From Siphonodentalium dalli (lineage: Eukaryota > Mollusca > Scaphopoda > Gadilida > Siphonodentaliidae): a DNA stretch of 64,000 nucleotides. Shown here piece after piece: positions 33,701-44,560 of the stretch. The stretch lies in the NCBI GenBank assembly GCA_032622095.1, contig CP136061.1:266795551-266859550 (forward strand), written 5' to 3'. Position numbers and translations under genes: made by a program. The notes beneath the pieces are model-generated. The model worked only from the letters and a program-made list of their open reading frames with translations, was not told the DNA's origin and ran no database searches. The stretch's first letter is position 1, and every line of letters begins with the position of its first letter.

Positions 33701-35462
33701 TAATTAGATATAATGACTTGATAGAACTCAAGAGAGCTAAACATATATTATTGTTATAAATTATTCATGAGACTTGAGTGGGTTAGGTCATAGTATAATC
33801 CAATTCCATCCATCATGGTATATAATGACTAGGTGGGACTGAGGTCTGTCAATAATAAGTGACAGTTTATAAATTATTCATTTAGTGATGGGACAAGAAT
33901 GCTTTTCAGCTCCATTCATTTAAGGGTGGGGTTAACATTTCATTCCAGTTCCACCCAATGTGTATATTTTTTATTCAATCATTTCAGGGTTAGGGTCAAA
34001 AATGCATTTCAATAATAATTACATCCATTATGTCATATGCCTCTATAGGACTTGGCTTTGTCAACAATAAAATATTTATAATTAGTCATGCAACAGGTGG
34101 GATCAACAATGAATTTAATTCCATCCATTCATATAATTATAGATAATGATTTGGTAGAAATAAAGAGTGCCAAATATATACTATTGTTATAACTTATCCA
34201 TGACATTTGAGTGGGCTGGGTCATAATATATTCAAATTTCATCCATAATGATATTTATTGACTGGGTGTAACTTAGGTATGTCAACAATAAATGAAAATA
34301 TTTTAATTATTCATTTAAGGATGGGGTCAATAATGCAATTCAGTTCCATTCCTTTAATGGTGGGGTTAACATTTCATTTTAATTCCACCCATTCAAGGGT
34401 GGGGTCAACACGAGTTTCAATTTCATCCAGTATGATATATCATGACTGCTTAGGACTTAGTTGTGTCCACAATAGTTATATATATTTCGGCTTATTCATT
34501 TAAGGGGTCAAGTCAACAATGCATTCCAGTTACACCAATCGACTATCATGACTGGGTTGGCATGGTTATGTCAGCAATAAATATATAATTCATAAATTAA
34601 TTGTGCAAGGCAGCAGTTAATTTAATTTCATCCATTCTGATACATCACTTAGAACTTAGCTCTATGAGCAGTAAAAAGATGTTTTATAATTGACTCATGC
34701 AGGGGTGGGGTCAACAATGATTTTCAATGTATTCATTCAGGGGTGGGGGCGACAAATGCGTCCAATTACTTCCATCGTGACATCATAACTGGATAGGACA
34801 TATGTGTTGTAATAATAAGAACAATAAATGTACATATACAATGTATGCATTCAATGTAGTTCAGTTCTGTCCATTATGATATATCATGACTTAATTGGAC
34901 TTTTTGTCCACCCAAAGTATATATTTTAATTTATTCAGTGTATTCCAGTTACACATAATGACATAATGACATAATGACATAATGACATAATGAATGGGCA
35001 AGCATTGACTGTGTTATTAATGGGTATGTTATTTCTAATTTAGTTGTGCAATTCAGCAATGAATTTAATTTGGTCCATTCTGATATATCATTTTGGACTT
35101 AGCTGTATGAGCAGTGACTATATTATTTATTATTTAGTCATGCAGGGGTGGGATTAGCAATGCTTTGTAATGCATCAATCTAAGGGTGGACCAGCAAATG
35201 CATTAAAATTACAACCACTGTGGCATCTTGACTGTGTAGGACACAGTTGTAATAACAATAATTGTACATTTATAATTTATTCATTTAAGTGTGGGATAAG
35301 AATGCTTATCAATTCTATCCATCACGATATATCATGACTAGGTAGGTCTTCGTTTTGTCAACCAATGTATATATTTGTAATTTATTCATTTATGGGATGG
35401 GGTCAACAATGTATTTCAATTAGAGTTACACCCATTATGCAATATGCCTCTGTGTCAACAAT

Positions 35463-35585
35463 ATATACATGCATATATATATACACACACAACATACACA
35501 TACATATACATACATATAGATATACATACATATATACCAATATGCATATACATACATATACACATCATACATATACATATATATG
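35463..35585. repeat. CATATA microsatellite at the array edge
   Basis: ATACATACATATACACATC-type repeats mark the right boundary of the degenerate tandem array. ORFs on both strands here are artefacts of the repeat. Confidence 0.88.
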
Positions 35586-35897
35586 GACTGACTTTTTCAA
35601 AGGACTTTAAACACACATGTATACCAAATACTAATGGACATAGTGGACTGATAATATTCACTACAATTTAGTGGACATGGCTGATGATCAAACAATAGAC
35701 AAACATTTCCAATCTGCACATTATGGGAATGTTTAATTATATGTCTCTCAAACATTTAATAACTTTGTTTCTCTTGTTATCATCAGTATATTTTATGAAT
35801 ATTTTACCATTCATTGTCCACGAATCTTTAACCCCTTGTGTTTCTTTTGCTGTTTTCAACAAGATATTGTTTATTTGGGTGAGGTCATCTTTTGCCC

Positions 35898-36668
35898 CTT
35901 CAATTCAATTCGTTTAATCTTTTTGACCCATAATACATAGGTATTAAGATAACATATAATACATTTTATGTACATGACTTACATAATAGAAATACAAATG
36001 ATATACATTATAATATATGAAAAGTATTTACAATAATACCTTTCTTGCACCAATCACTTCATTCTTTGTTCTTCTAGATACAAATTTGCATATCATAGGT
36101 CTAGGTTGGTCTTGATTGTCAGTATAGTGACCCAGTCTATGTGCAATAATGATATCTGACAATGTTATTTTCATACTTAACTTCTCATTGCACATCCTTA
36201 CAACTTTCTGTTCGCATTCCAGCCGAGTTTCATTCTTACTGTCACCATCTATCCCGAATATTCTCACACTCTCCTTCCTTGTCTGTTGCTCTAGATTATT
36301 GATGTTATCATTTAGCTTTCTGTTTACTTCTTTGAGTTTTACTATCTCATCACTTTTATCATCTGAATCATCTTTTAGCTGTTTCACTTCTTGCTTTAAT
36401 GAGTCAATTGATGTTTCTAATTTGAAAATGTTGCCTGCAAATTCATCCCTCACATCTACTATTTTGTTGTCATAGTCACCTCTCATCTTTTCCAGAATTG
36501 TGTTCAAGTCATCCACTTTCACCAACGGCTTAAGTTTATTATCTAATTGTTCTGTTGTCACAAGCATATCCAGTTTCTTATTTATCAACTCCAAACTTTT
36601 CTCAATGGCTGAGTTACTATTGTCTTGTTTTTTGGGGTCAGGACCAAAGTTCAATGTTGGTTGGCTAG
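35898..36668 (-). mobile_element. ORF1-only LINE derivative (HAL1-like)
   Basis: A coiled-coil/RRM ORF1 frame (36028-36654) is followed directly by about 110 bp of AT-rich 3' sequence and a 3' tail with AATTGAATTG (35898-35910), like that of LINE-1. There is no trace of nuclease or RT. It is either a deletion derivative or a parasite that keeps only ORF1, as half-L1 (HAL1) elements do. On its 5' side an in-frame stop at about 36678 and unrelated sequence follow, so the true start may be truncated. Confidence 0.6.
36028..36654 (-). CDS. LINE ORF1-like protein, coiled coil plus RRM, 3'-truncated
   Basis: This 208-residue frame has its first codon here as TTG; the frame is open a few codons further upstream with TTPSQP. 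Residues about 17-125 show strong heptad spacing with many Lys/Asp/Glu (coiled coil). Residues 129-206 resemble the L1 ORF1p RRM, with VRIFGID (130-136), IAHRLG (170-175) and RPMICKFV (185-192). It ends abruptly after GARKVLL, just where LINE-1 ORF1 continues with its C-terminal domain. The RNA-binding unit is thus truncated. It has 69 and 108 codon shadow frames on the plus strand, which are not genes. Confidence 0.7.
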   Translation of the reverse strand: MNFGPDPKKQDNSNSAIEKSLELINKKLDMLVTTEQLDNKLKPLVKVDDLNTILEKMRGDYDNKIVDVRDEFAGNIFKLETSIDSLKQEVKQLKDDSDDKSDEIVKLKEVNRKLNDNINNLEQQTRKESVRIFGIDGDSKNETRLECEQKVVRMCNEKLSMKITLSDIIIAHRLGHYTDNQDQPRPMICKFVSRRTKNEVIGARKVLL

Positions 36669-36689
36669 GTGTTGTTTATTTTTTTATTT

Positions 36690-37354
36690 GGCAATACCGC
36701 CTTTAATTTAGGCTTTACCGATTCCGTATGCAAGCTTTCACCAGCGCTTGATGTTGATGCTGGTAGACGTTTGTCAGGCATATTTCTCAGTAGTAAACAG
36801 TTGCACGACAATTGGTGATGTGTTTTTGTGGATTTTCAAACTTTATTTTACGATGTATTTTATGCAATCAAGTCACTCACTGCGATCATATGACCAGTCG
36901 GTCGATTGTGGCTTCGACGCTACTTGTTGTGATGCAGGATACCGCCTATACAGGTTGATTTATACGTGTTTTGATTCCCATAAAAAAAATGCACCCGTTT
37001 AAGTCGCCATCTTGGATCATTTGAGCTATGTGAATCGCGTGCTGAAATGTAAACAATGGAGTGATCAGGATAACGAGAGCCTGTAATTCACTCAATGTTG
37101 TTGCGTATTCCAGAATGCAGGAACTTTATATAATGGACTCATGTCATTCTGAGAATAGTTTATCATTTAATGCCTGGCGATAGTGTGTAGAATTTTAATC
37201 CCTAATAACGGAAACCCGGAGTGTTATATCTCTCGTTTAAAATTTGATTTTACGTGATATTTTTCAATAGTAAAATAATATTCAATAAAACCGTATATCG
37301 TGGTGTTATTTTGGAAAAATCGCGGTTTTTAAAAAACGTCAATACCGCCCAACC
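36690..37354 (-). mobile_element. Probable hAT-like remnant
   Basis: Read on the minus strand from 37354, AGGGTTGGGCGGTATTGACG is followed by a run of A and then AACCGCGATTTTTCC, a terminus seen in many animal hAT elements. The opposite end is not a clear inverted repeat: CAATACCGCC at 36696 lies in the same orientation as the right-hand CAATACCGCC. The element is truncated or rearranged. A small plus frame (36748-37002) shows no domain. Confidence 0.45.
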
Positions 37355-37359
37355 CTACT

Positions 37360-38060
37360 GCCGGCACCCATGTTTTTTTAACAATATTTGGAAATGTCAC
37401 CCCGAAGATACATATGAAGTCTGATGGTCGGGTGAGCGATGTGGAATGTAGGGTGAGCCAAAGGAAATTGCAGACGGATGCAGACAGACGACAGACAGGA
37501 ACCCATGGCAATAGCTCAAACTTTACAAAGTTTCAATGACTGTAGATCAACTTGCGGAGGCATTAATAATTATATGCTGAGCTGTTAATAGAATGCAGAC
37601 GGCCACCTGTTTTTAAAATATTTCTGAAAAATTTGACAAACCCCCATCTGGATCACCCCGAAGTACCATACTCTCAGGTGCCTAATTATAGTGTCAACAC
37701 GTTTATTAATTTTGGAGAAAATTACCAATGATCACTATTATTTGGCATTGAGACATAGAGTGAAATTGCCATCACTATTATTAATTTCAGCCTAAATCCC
37801 CATCCATCACTATAATTAGGCCATCACAATTATTAGGCACCTGAGAGTATGAAGATATGAAGTTTGGAAGAGTATGTGGCATGTTGGGTGTGCTGAAGAA
37901 TTTAGTCATGAAAAGAGTAAAATCCAAGATGGCCACTGGTGACCATATTTTAAAACAAATTTCAGAAGCTATCATTGGCTCCCATCTAGAGATAATGCCG
38001 AAAACCTCATGATGTTTGGTGCAAAATATCTCAAATTGAAGTACAACTATGATCAATTTA
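37360..38060. repeat. Interspersed repeat of the CCCCGAAG/AAGATGGC family, two pieces
   Basis: GTCACCCCGAAGATACATAT at about 37396 and GGATCACCCCGAAGTACCAT at about 37651 start two copies. The second is interrupted by a MITE (37671-37847) and resumes with ATGAAGTTTGG, AAAGAGTAAAATCCAAGATGG and TGGCTCCCATCTAGAGATAA. This is the same family as 24560-24868. Confidence 0.65.
37671..37847. mobile_element. 177 bp TA-flanked MITE (mariner-type)
   Basis: The ends are CTCTCAGGTGCCTAAT and its inverse ATTAGGCACCTGAGAG, flanked by TA on both sides (37669-37670 and 37848-37849). It splits a recognisable older repeat, which confirms insertion. The interior is AT-rich with no ORF. Confidence 0.75.
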
Positions 38061-38416
38061 TAATCAGTCACCGATCTGCATTATTTACTCCGGCAGTCAG
38101 TGTTTTTACAATGGCGGTGACATACTGATATGCTTTGTTCAACCTGAGGTTGCGATCTTTATTTATTAGGATCTATCACTCGTAATACATGTACGGTACC
38201 AGTACATTCTGTAATATGCCCATTCACCCCAATTGTGTCCCGTTATACCATATACTTTGTGCTGCCATGGCCATATATTCAGAATATGATCTTATGGTTG
38301 TTTGCACACAAAAAAAAACAATAAACAAATTTATTTCTGCTTATATCAATGTTACCAGAAACAACAAAATTTCATTTTAGGCCTACCGGTACATGTACAT
38401 ATGTAGCTATACTTAC

Positions 38417-38489
38417 AGCGCCTGTGGTGTCAAATGTCCACTGTTCGGCAATTTGGGCCATGATTGTCATTGCATTATCATCTTTTATG
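38417..38489 (-). CDS. Candidate upstream exon of gene A
   Basis: The donor is very good (ACAGGCGCT, then GTAAGT). The open frame ends in phase 0 and reads KDDNAMTIMAQIAEQWTFD, then TTGA. The phase-0 start of the exon at 24393 fits this end. The acceptor is weak: TTGACTTGAAAG before CATAAAAG, or the AG eight bases later. The 5' boundary could be wrong, or ATG 38474 could be a start codon. If correct, the following intron is about 14 kb and filled with LINE-2, the 5.6 kb array and the ORF1-only element. Confidence 0.42.
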
Positions 38490-38639
38490 CTTTCAAGTCA
38501 ATATTAAACCTGCAGATTCCACCTTACATGTATCTCTTAGAATTTTACTCAGCCTCAAAACTTCTGCTTCATCCTTTGAAGATCATACATGTACCTTAAG
38601 GGAAGGAAAGAATGAAAGAATTAGATAATTTTTTCACGC

Positions 38640-39018
38640 AAATGAGGTGCGGTCAATGCTCTTAGCCCGTTTATATATACATGTAACTATAGGTATATAC
38701 CAGATATAACCATACAAAAAACACGCCATGCTTTTTATAGTGTACCAGTATTTATACATGGTGTATGTGCCTGTGGTTGGCCATAATCTAATGTCTGGTG
38801 TTATTGTTTTGAAGGGTTATCATGTTCGACTGGTATTGTTAGCTTGGTAATGGGATTAGCAGTTTCTCTATGTCTTGTCTGGACAGATTTGTTTTTAAAA
38901 CTTTGTCTGAAATACATGTAGAAGCTGGTAGAAGGACTTTTTATACTGGAATTTGCGCAACAGGAGTATGGGGAAATTACATGTAGAGTGTAGCCCCACC
39001 CTGAACCCTCCCCGTGAA
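38640..39018. other. Unassigned; includes a block shared with the window end
   Basis: GTGCGGTCAATGCTCTTAGC followed by CCGTTTATATATA (38650-38682) recurs in closely similar form at about 63930-63965. It is probably one end of an unrecognised dispersed repeat. Nothing else is supported before the MITE at 39019. Confidence 0.35.
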
Positions 39019-39141
39019 CAGCCCTTTTAATTCAGACTGTTTGCCTTCGGCAATCTGCTACGGCAACCCTTTATCGTGGCCCAGCTTGCTTCAGCAAATG
39101 GCTTCGGCATTGCCGATTGCCGTAGCCAATTATCAGGGCTG
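39019..39141 (+). mobile_element. CAGCCC MITE, copy 1
   Basis: It starts CAGCCCTTTTAATTCAGA and ends AATTATCAGGGCTG. It is flanked by a perfect 6-bp duplication, CGTGAA (39013-39018 and 39142-39147). The inner arms carry GGCTTCGGCA and TGCCGATTGCCGTAGCC, so it can fold into a hairpin. It is 123 bp long with no ORF. Confidence 0.88.
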
Positions 39142-39147
39142 CGTGAA

Positions 39148-40550
39148 CCAACCCTGTTTTCCAACACAATCTAATATCAACGATTTCTTATCTTTAGTGA
39201 ATGCAAGACTGTGCCAAAAGGGGACGTGTCGACATGGGGTGGTTATGTAGGGGTTTTACCTCCCCCAACTGTAGTCAAACGTGATGCAACATTTAGTTGG
39301 AAACTTTATACCAAAAATAGGTTGAAATTGTGGTCATCTAGTTTGATTTTCCAACAGTTTATTAGTGACATCTGTTGATTTTAAACCACCATTTGCAAAG
39401 TTTTGTACTGAAATGGCCATCAGTTGGCAATTTTCCAACATTACGTGGGTATCAGGTTGGAGATTTCCCCAATTCGAAATCTTGAGGCCAGTCTAGATGC
39501 TAGGAATATCCAATTTTCAAGTTCAGATACCATCATCCAACCCGTGTGTCCTGTCCGTTCCCAGTGGACAGCCAACACTGATAGTTATTTTTTTTCAAAC
39601 AAAATAAATTGGGCGGCAAATCACCATTCGATGGTACGTGTTTGGAATTTTCAGTTTCAGATCTAAATGAATTCTCATCCTGGTCTGATCCATCCTTTTC
39701 ATCATGCATGACTAGTGGCCACAAGACTACTGATCCATTTAGAATATGCTGCCATCTAGTAGTCTGTGAGGGAACAGATGGGGAAAAATCAAGCCCCCAT
39801 TGGGTGCAAATTGAATTATGCAAACTTGTTTAGTGTGGTTCAAGGGGAGGGTTTGCAGTTAGAAATTCCAAGGTGGATACCCTTCCCACCCACACAAACC
39901 ATCTAGCCACTTTCCAAGTGCCAAATATCCCAGACTCACTTAGTTTTTGGTATATTTGTTCTATCTGAGAATACACTACACCAGCTGCCAAATATGGCCC
40001 ATAATCTGAATAAAAACAATTCAGACCTTGCAACAATTGTGTTGTAGAAATGATCGTAAAAAAAAACGCAACATCAAAATACACAGGGCAAGGCTTATCG
40101 ATTCAAACTGTGTGTGTTTTTGTGTATTTCCCTTGGTTGTATATCAACAGGCTATCAGTGTCCCATCGCTAATGTCTACAATTGTCTCAGTCTTATAACC
40201 CTTCCTGAGGTTCTTGAAAGCGTCTTTACCGTTATCATGTGTTGTCTTTACTGTGATAAACATGCATAATGGTGAAGATGACTGGAATAATGGTAAAGAC
40301 AACAAGCAGTCGCAGACGGCAGTATCCCCTGTCGAAATGTGCAGTTGGGGAAGTGCCTTTTCAATAATGTTTGCGTTCTCTGCCGAAATGTGCAGTAGGG
40401 GAAGTGCATTATCAACAAGAGGTGGCCCGGGGATTTGTGAACTCATTTTAGGACTGACTAAAAATAATAAAGTCCAATAACTCTGCTGAAAATATCTGGC
40501 CGAACCTGGTTTGCGAACTCGTTCTAGACACTGCGTCGCATCGGTGCTAT
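39148..40550. other. Unassigned; minus-strand open frames of unclear status
   Basis: Minus frames at 39533-39823, 39830-40084 and 40144-40446 are consecutively open, but I recognise no domain and no splice sites clearly connect them. The last contains a duplicated segment reading LLHISAE and QLHISTGD. They could be a decayed gene or transposon ORF. A solitary relative of the 162 bp satellite lies at about 40470-40540. Confidence 0.35.
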
Positions 40551-40556
40551 AATGTT

Positions 40557-40682
40557 GAGCCCTTTTAATTCAGATTGTTTGGCTTCGGCAATCTGCTACG
40601 GCAACCCTTTATCGTGGCCCAGCTTGGTTCAGCAAAATTTGGCTTCGGCATTGCCGATTGCCGTAGCCAATTATGAGGGCTG
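40557..40682 (+). mobile_element. CAGCCC MITE, copy 2
   Basis: It starts GAGCCCTTTTAATTCAGA (first base changed from C) and ends AATTATGAGGGCTG, with a perfect 6-bp duplication AATGTT (40551-40556 and 40683-40688). It is 126 bp long and close to copy 1 throughout. Its left flank is a diverged unit of the 162 bp satellite. Confidence 0.88.
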
Positions 40683-40886
40683 AATGTTCTATATCCATTT
40701 TTATTTTTTTGTGGGTAACTCTATTTGAAAATTTGACCATCTGGTTTTCGTATATGTCTGCTTTATTTTCACCCTATGTTCTTTTCATTGTATCACAGGA
40801 AACGAAAAACTAATATAATTTTATTTTATTGCTTTAAATGTCAGTATTATTCTTGTAATTCTTTGACATGTGTTTGGAGATAGAAC

Positions 40887-41022
40887 ACTTTACTCAACAA
40901 TTTAGCTTTTTCCGTGAGTGATAAAGTGGTTTTTAGGATTTTAAATCATTCCAACACTTTACTCAACAATTTAGCTTTTTCTGTGAGTGCTAAAGTGGTT
41001 TTTAGGTTTTTAAATCATTCCA
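40887..41022 (+). repeat. 68 bp tandem duplication
   Basis: ACACTTTACTCAACAATTTA, then GCTTTTTC, then GTGATAAAGTGGTTTTTAGG: two adjacent near-identical copies. Surrounding sequence to 41450 repeats GATAGAACA and GTTCTATC words, suggesting a larger unclassified repeat. Confidence 0.7.
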
Positions 41023-41784
41023 AAGTACAAAACTCACATAATATGTCATTTTCAGTGCTATATTAACCTAAGAATTTAGCTGGAATTAAGATTTTCATAT
41101 ATAAGAGTACGAAAGCACCAGTTCTAGTCAGGCATATTAACGGCCACCAGTTCCCATTGCTTACCATTGTCAGTTGTAGATAGAACATTATAGCACTAAA
41201 ATTTACACAATCATGTGGTACAAAATAAACCAATGCATTGGATCACAGTGGAGATAGAACACTACAGCACTGACACAAAAACTAATTCGGAAGATGGAAC
41301 ATATTTGCATAGCCTCTTATTCATATCTGGGATATGCTATACTCAATATCTTGTGTTTTTCAGACAGAAAATGCCACGCCGAATCGACGGTACAGTTACC
41401 TCTATTTCCCCCCAAAATGGATATAGAACATTTTAGCACCGAGGCAACAAATCCTGGTCATGTGAACTCACAATATACCAAAAATCTTTGAAATCCGTTG
41501 ACATTTGTGGAAATGAGCCCTGTGACGTCGTCCATTTGCACACAATTTTTTTTTTTAAAGTCCAATAACTCCGTTTAAAATATCGGACCGGACCTGGTTT
41601 GCGAACTCGTTCTAGATACTGGTCAAGTGTACTCATACACCAAATATCTTTGAAATGCAATTACTCTGGATGGCGAAATCATTTGCGTTAGTTTCTATGG
41701 AGTGGTACGATCAATTTCTTTGAATTTTTTCGGTGATGTTAATGGAATGCTACAAATGTACATTCCCCAGGTTGGCATATAAGC
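41023..41784. other. Unassigned; solitary satellite-related unit
   Basis: GTCCAATAACTCCG, then GACCTGGTTTGCGAACTCGT, then CATACACCAAATATCTTTG at 41560-41660 is a diverged single unit of the family that forms the 487-2155 array. No gene was supported here. Confidence 0.45.
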
Positions 41785-42680
41785 GGGTAGGGTTCTCTAT
41801 TCCGAAGGTTCATTATTCCGAAGGTTCGCTATTCCGAAGGTTCGCTATTCCGAAGGTTCATTATTCCAAAGGTTCGCTATTCCGAAGGTTTTCTATTCTG
41901 GGCGTATTTAACCAGAAATGAATGAAAATTTGCACCCCCACCACAAAAACACACGAGGAATGAAAAATACTATTACGCTAGTATTCACATATAGTACATT
42001 TATACACCAACTTCTGATTCCCAAATTGTCCCAGATTTCGGTTATTAATAGCAAGAAGACAGTATCAGTTTATCGTTTAATATGGAAAGTTGAAAACACC
42101 ATGACTGAAATAAACTACATGTAAGAGATATAGTTTTTCCGAACTGGCAATTTGAAAGAAACATCAACATTAAATGCCCACTTAATTTTCGAACCACCAG
42201 ATCACATATATAACATATATGCCAGTATATATACCATTGGAAATAGGAAGCTCTCAAACACTGTATTATCAGCTTATGCGATGTAATACACTGTGAACCT
42301 GTTGTTTTTGTTGAGTTAACGACGTGTTTTTGTGCTTTTAAAGGGGGAATAACTCTATATTTTAAAGATAGTGTTATTCCCCTTCAATTGAAAATACATT
42401 AGGTTGAATTATGTTGCATTCTGGGAGCCATAACGGGGGGGGGGGTCTTTTATGATTTAAGCCGTTTTCTATTTCTCTATGGACATCTTCTGATACAGAC
42501 GTTTAAAATTCAATACAAATTCACAATTGCAGTTTGGTTCATCTCATACCCGTCTATTCAACGACATTCTGCTACGCATTATTCATTAAGAGTTATAGCC
42601 CCACTGTTTCTTCGGAATAGCGAACCTTCGGAATAGTGAACCTTCGGAATAGCGAACCTTCGGAATAGAGACATTTTCCC
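41785..42680. mobile_element. Mutator-like foldback element with tandem-repeat TIRs
   Basis: The left TIR is GGGTAGGGTTCTCTATTCCG followed by about six copies of a 15-bp unit TTCCGAAGGTTCGCTA (41795-41903). The right TIR is the inverse, with about four copies ending CGGAATAGAGACATTTTCCC (42610-42680). The flanks carry a perfect 9-bp direct repeat, CATATAAGC (41776-41784 and 42681-42689). A 9-bp duplication and G-rich ends fit the Mutator superfamily. The interior has no transposase; the small frame at 41918-42124 is unremarkable. Confidence 0.72.
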
Positions 42681-42807
42681 CATATAAGCCTAAGAACTTA
42701 ACTTATAACTTTGTCGCACTCGAACAAGTCCATAATATGTCTTTAACTATTAAGAATGCCTTTTCGGATACATCAGTTGCAGAATGGAATATACCTGAGG
42801 TTAACAG

Positions 42808-42879
42808 TTAGCAGCTGCAAGCCATATCTGGCATGTTAGAAGCAAACTCCAATCCTTCATTTCTCCAGGCAAAGTCAGC
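42808..42879 (-). CDS. Candidate exon, ambiguous frame
   Basis: The acceptor TTTATTACCGTTTTAG is good. Phase 0 reads ADFAWRNEGLEFASNMPDMA to a TAA at 42808. Phase 2 is also open for 24 codons (LTLPGEMKDWSLLLT...). No donor keeps either frame open, so it would have to be a terminal exon. Both frames being readable lowers confidence. Confidence 0.28.
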   Translation of the reverse strand, partial: ADFAWRNEGLEFASNMPDMACSC

Positions 42880-43239
42880 CTAAAACGGTAATAAATGTAC
42901 ATGTTGATGTATTCAGTTTACTACCAAATTATTTTTTTCTTCTTTATATATACAATATTCTTTACCCATAATAAAACCACATATCCATGTTTCATAACTT
43001 GAAAATAAATTTGATAAAAAAACTAAAACAATTTAATGAAAAGAAATGCAAAACGAAAACAATAAGATGAAAGAGAAAAAAATTCCAATGGATGGGGATG
43101 GGGGGGGGAATCCAGAATAGTGTTGTAAATTATTAAATGATCACCCAAGACAATGTGCATGTACTGGTCCCATAAACACCTTGCTCATAATTTTGGCTAT
43201 AATTTCTGGCATTTGCCATGGAATTGCTGGCTCTCATAA

Positions 43240-43465
43240 TAAAAAGATGTATAATCAGAACTAACGCTCGCAAATTAATATTTCTTAGGCTTTAGGGTAA
43301 AAAATATTTGATTCGAGTCCCGGAACCCACCCATCAAAGGTCAGAGTGATCAGATAAAAAAATTTGAAATCTATTATTTTTCACCATCAGTACTTTTAAG
43401 CGGCCTGGTAAAAAGTTGACGAGAAGACGGCCCCGAATCAAATTGCAGATGAGGATGGATAACTC
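43240..43465 (+). mobile_element. Old TTAA-element relative
   Basis: AAAGATGTATAATCAGAACT, then TTAGGGTAAAAAATATTTGA, then GAACCCACCCATCAAAGGTC. These blocks match the family at 44195, 61543, 45924 and 62717 at low identity. The right end is not recognisable. Confidence 0.5.
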
Positions 43466-43586
43466 TTAACATCCAAGTGGCTTTTGTGTGTCAGATATTT
43501 GACAAACCGGCCAAATTTTGTTGAACAAAATGGTTAGCATTATTTTTGGGCAATTAATCTATTCGATAACTGAAGTGGCATTTAAA

Positions 43587-43619
43587 AAAAGTTGTTGTTG
43601 TTGTTGTTGTTGTTGTTGA
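43587..43619. repeat. GTT trinucleotide microsatellite
   Basis: About ten tandem GTT triplets in non-coding sequence. Confidence 0.95.
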
Positions 43620-43862
43620 ATTGGTACCTTTAATAAAGCTGAAGGTGTCATTAATTGTCACTACATTTTGGTGCATTGGGTACCCAGGCGAAAAAAAAAC
43701 TAAAGAAGAAATAATTTTACCAGATGCTAAACAACTTGTTAACTTGTGAAAAGATCTCTACTTGATCGAAGTGTGAATCAAAGGTATTCAATTCTGACAT
43801 CATGACTAAAAAAAGATATATTCGTTATATGCCTTGATCGATAAGATTGCTATCATAATGAA

Positions 43863-44084
43863 TAACCCTTTCATGATGGGAGCTGCGCTGACACAGTATG
43901 AAAGACCCTGTGTCATAGGGAGCCTCGCATATACATGTATCATAGAATGTATTGGCTCAAGTTAAATACTGTTAGTCATTGTATTCCTTTATATATGTGA
44001 AGCACACTATGTACATGTATACAAGAATGCACTCGCAAAGGGTTTTCACAAAATTTCAAGAAACGCCAGTCATGAAAGGGTTAA
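43863..44084 (+). mobile_element. CCCTTTCATGAC TTAA-family MITE
   Basis: The left end is AACCCTTTCATGATGGGAGC and the right end GCCAGTCATGAAAGGGTTAA (TTAA at 44081-44084). The left TTAA has decayed to ATAA. Internal GGGAGCCTCGCATATACATG matches the copy at 55597. Confidence 0.7.
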
Positions 44085-44194
44085 GTGGGAAGTAATGGAC
44101 TCGAAACCATGATTTTGTTTAATATATTTGACTTTAGCTGGTATGATTCTGCTAATGGCTCTTTCCACATCTGTTTTTAACTTTTCTGTGCATT

Positions 44195-44560
44195 TTAAAG
44201 ATGTATAATCCGATTAAGCACCCCCTCATTTACTATTTATTTGAATTCGGGGTAAAAGCTATTTAATTTGAGTTGAGGAACCCACCTATCATAGCCCAGA
44301 ATTATTATATATCAATTATTTAAAGCTATTAATTTTTACCATCAAGACTTATTGGTGGCTCTTTGAACAGTCAATGAGCCGACAGTATTGGACCAAATGG
44401 CGGATGAAGATGGATAACTCTAAAATCAAGAGGCTTTGTGTTGATAATAAGGCCAAATTTCGTCGAACGACATACTCATATTAAATAAAATAACATATTT
44501 CGGCCAATTTCATACTATAGTTGACAGTGGTTAGCATTATTTTTGGGAAATATAAATAGA
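44195..44560 (+). mobile_element. Old TTAA-element relative
   Basis: It starts TTAAAGATGTATAATCCGATT and goes on with GAGTTGAGGAACCCACC and GGCGGATGAAGATGGATAAC. It shares block order with 43240 and 61543. The right boundary is estimated. Confidence 0.5.

Larger units (their letters stand above)
29850..35460 (+). repeat. 5.6 kb degenerate tandem array, unit roughly 110-120 bp
   Basis: The following short blocks recur in the same order dozens of times: ATTCATTTAAGGGTGGGGTC, AACAATG, ATTTCAATT, CATCCATTATGATATATCA, TGACTGGGTAGGACTTAG, CTGTGTCAACAATAAATATA, TTATTTATAATTTAGTCATG. Units are heavily diverged and rearranged, with higher-order duplications. For example 31460-31860 resembles 32200-32560, and 31870-32030 resembles 32570-32730. 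It includes an 8-bp GACATAAT repeat at about 34970-35003. Small ORFs in it (for example 32247-32522) are products of the repeat. Confidence 0.85.

Noticed and set aside
36748-37002. 84-codon plus ORF in the hAT-like remnant
   Set aside because: There is no hAT dimerisation or zinc-finger motif. The ORF is short and probably accidental.
43140-43260. Exon reading PAIPWQMPEIIAKIMSK on the minus strand
   Set aside because: A second frame (SNSMANARNYSQNYEQG) is equally open and the acceptor is poor, so coding status cannot be decided.
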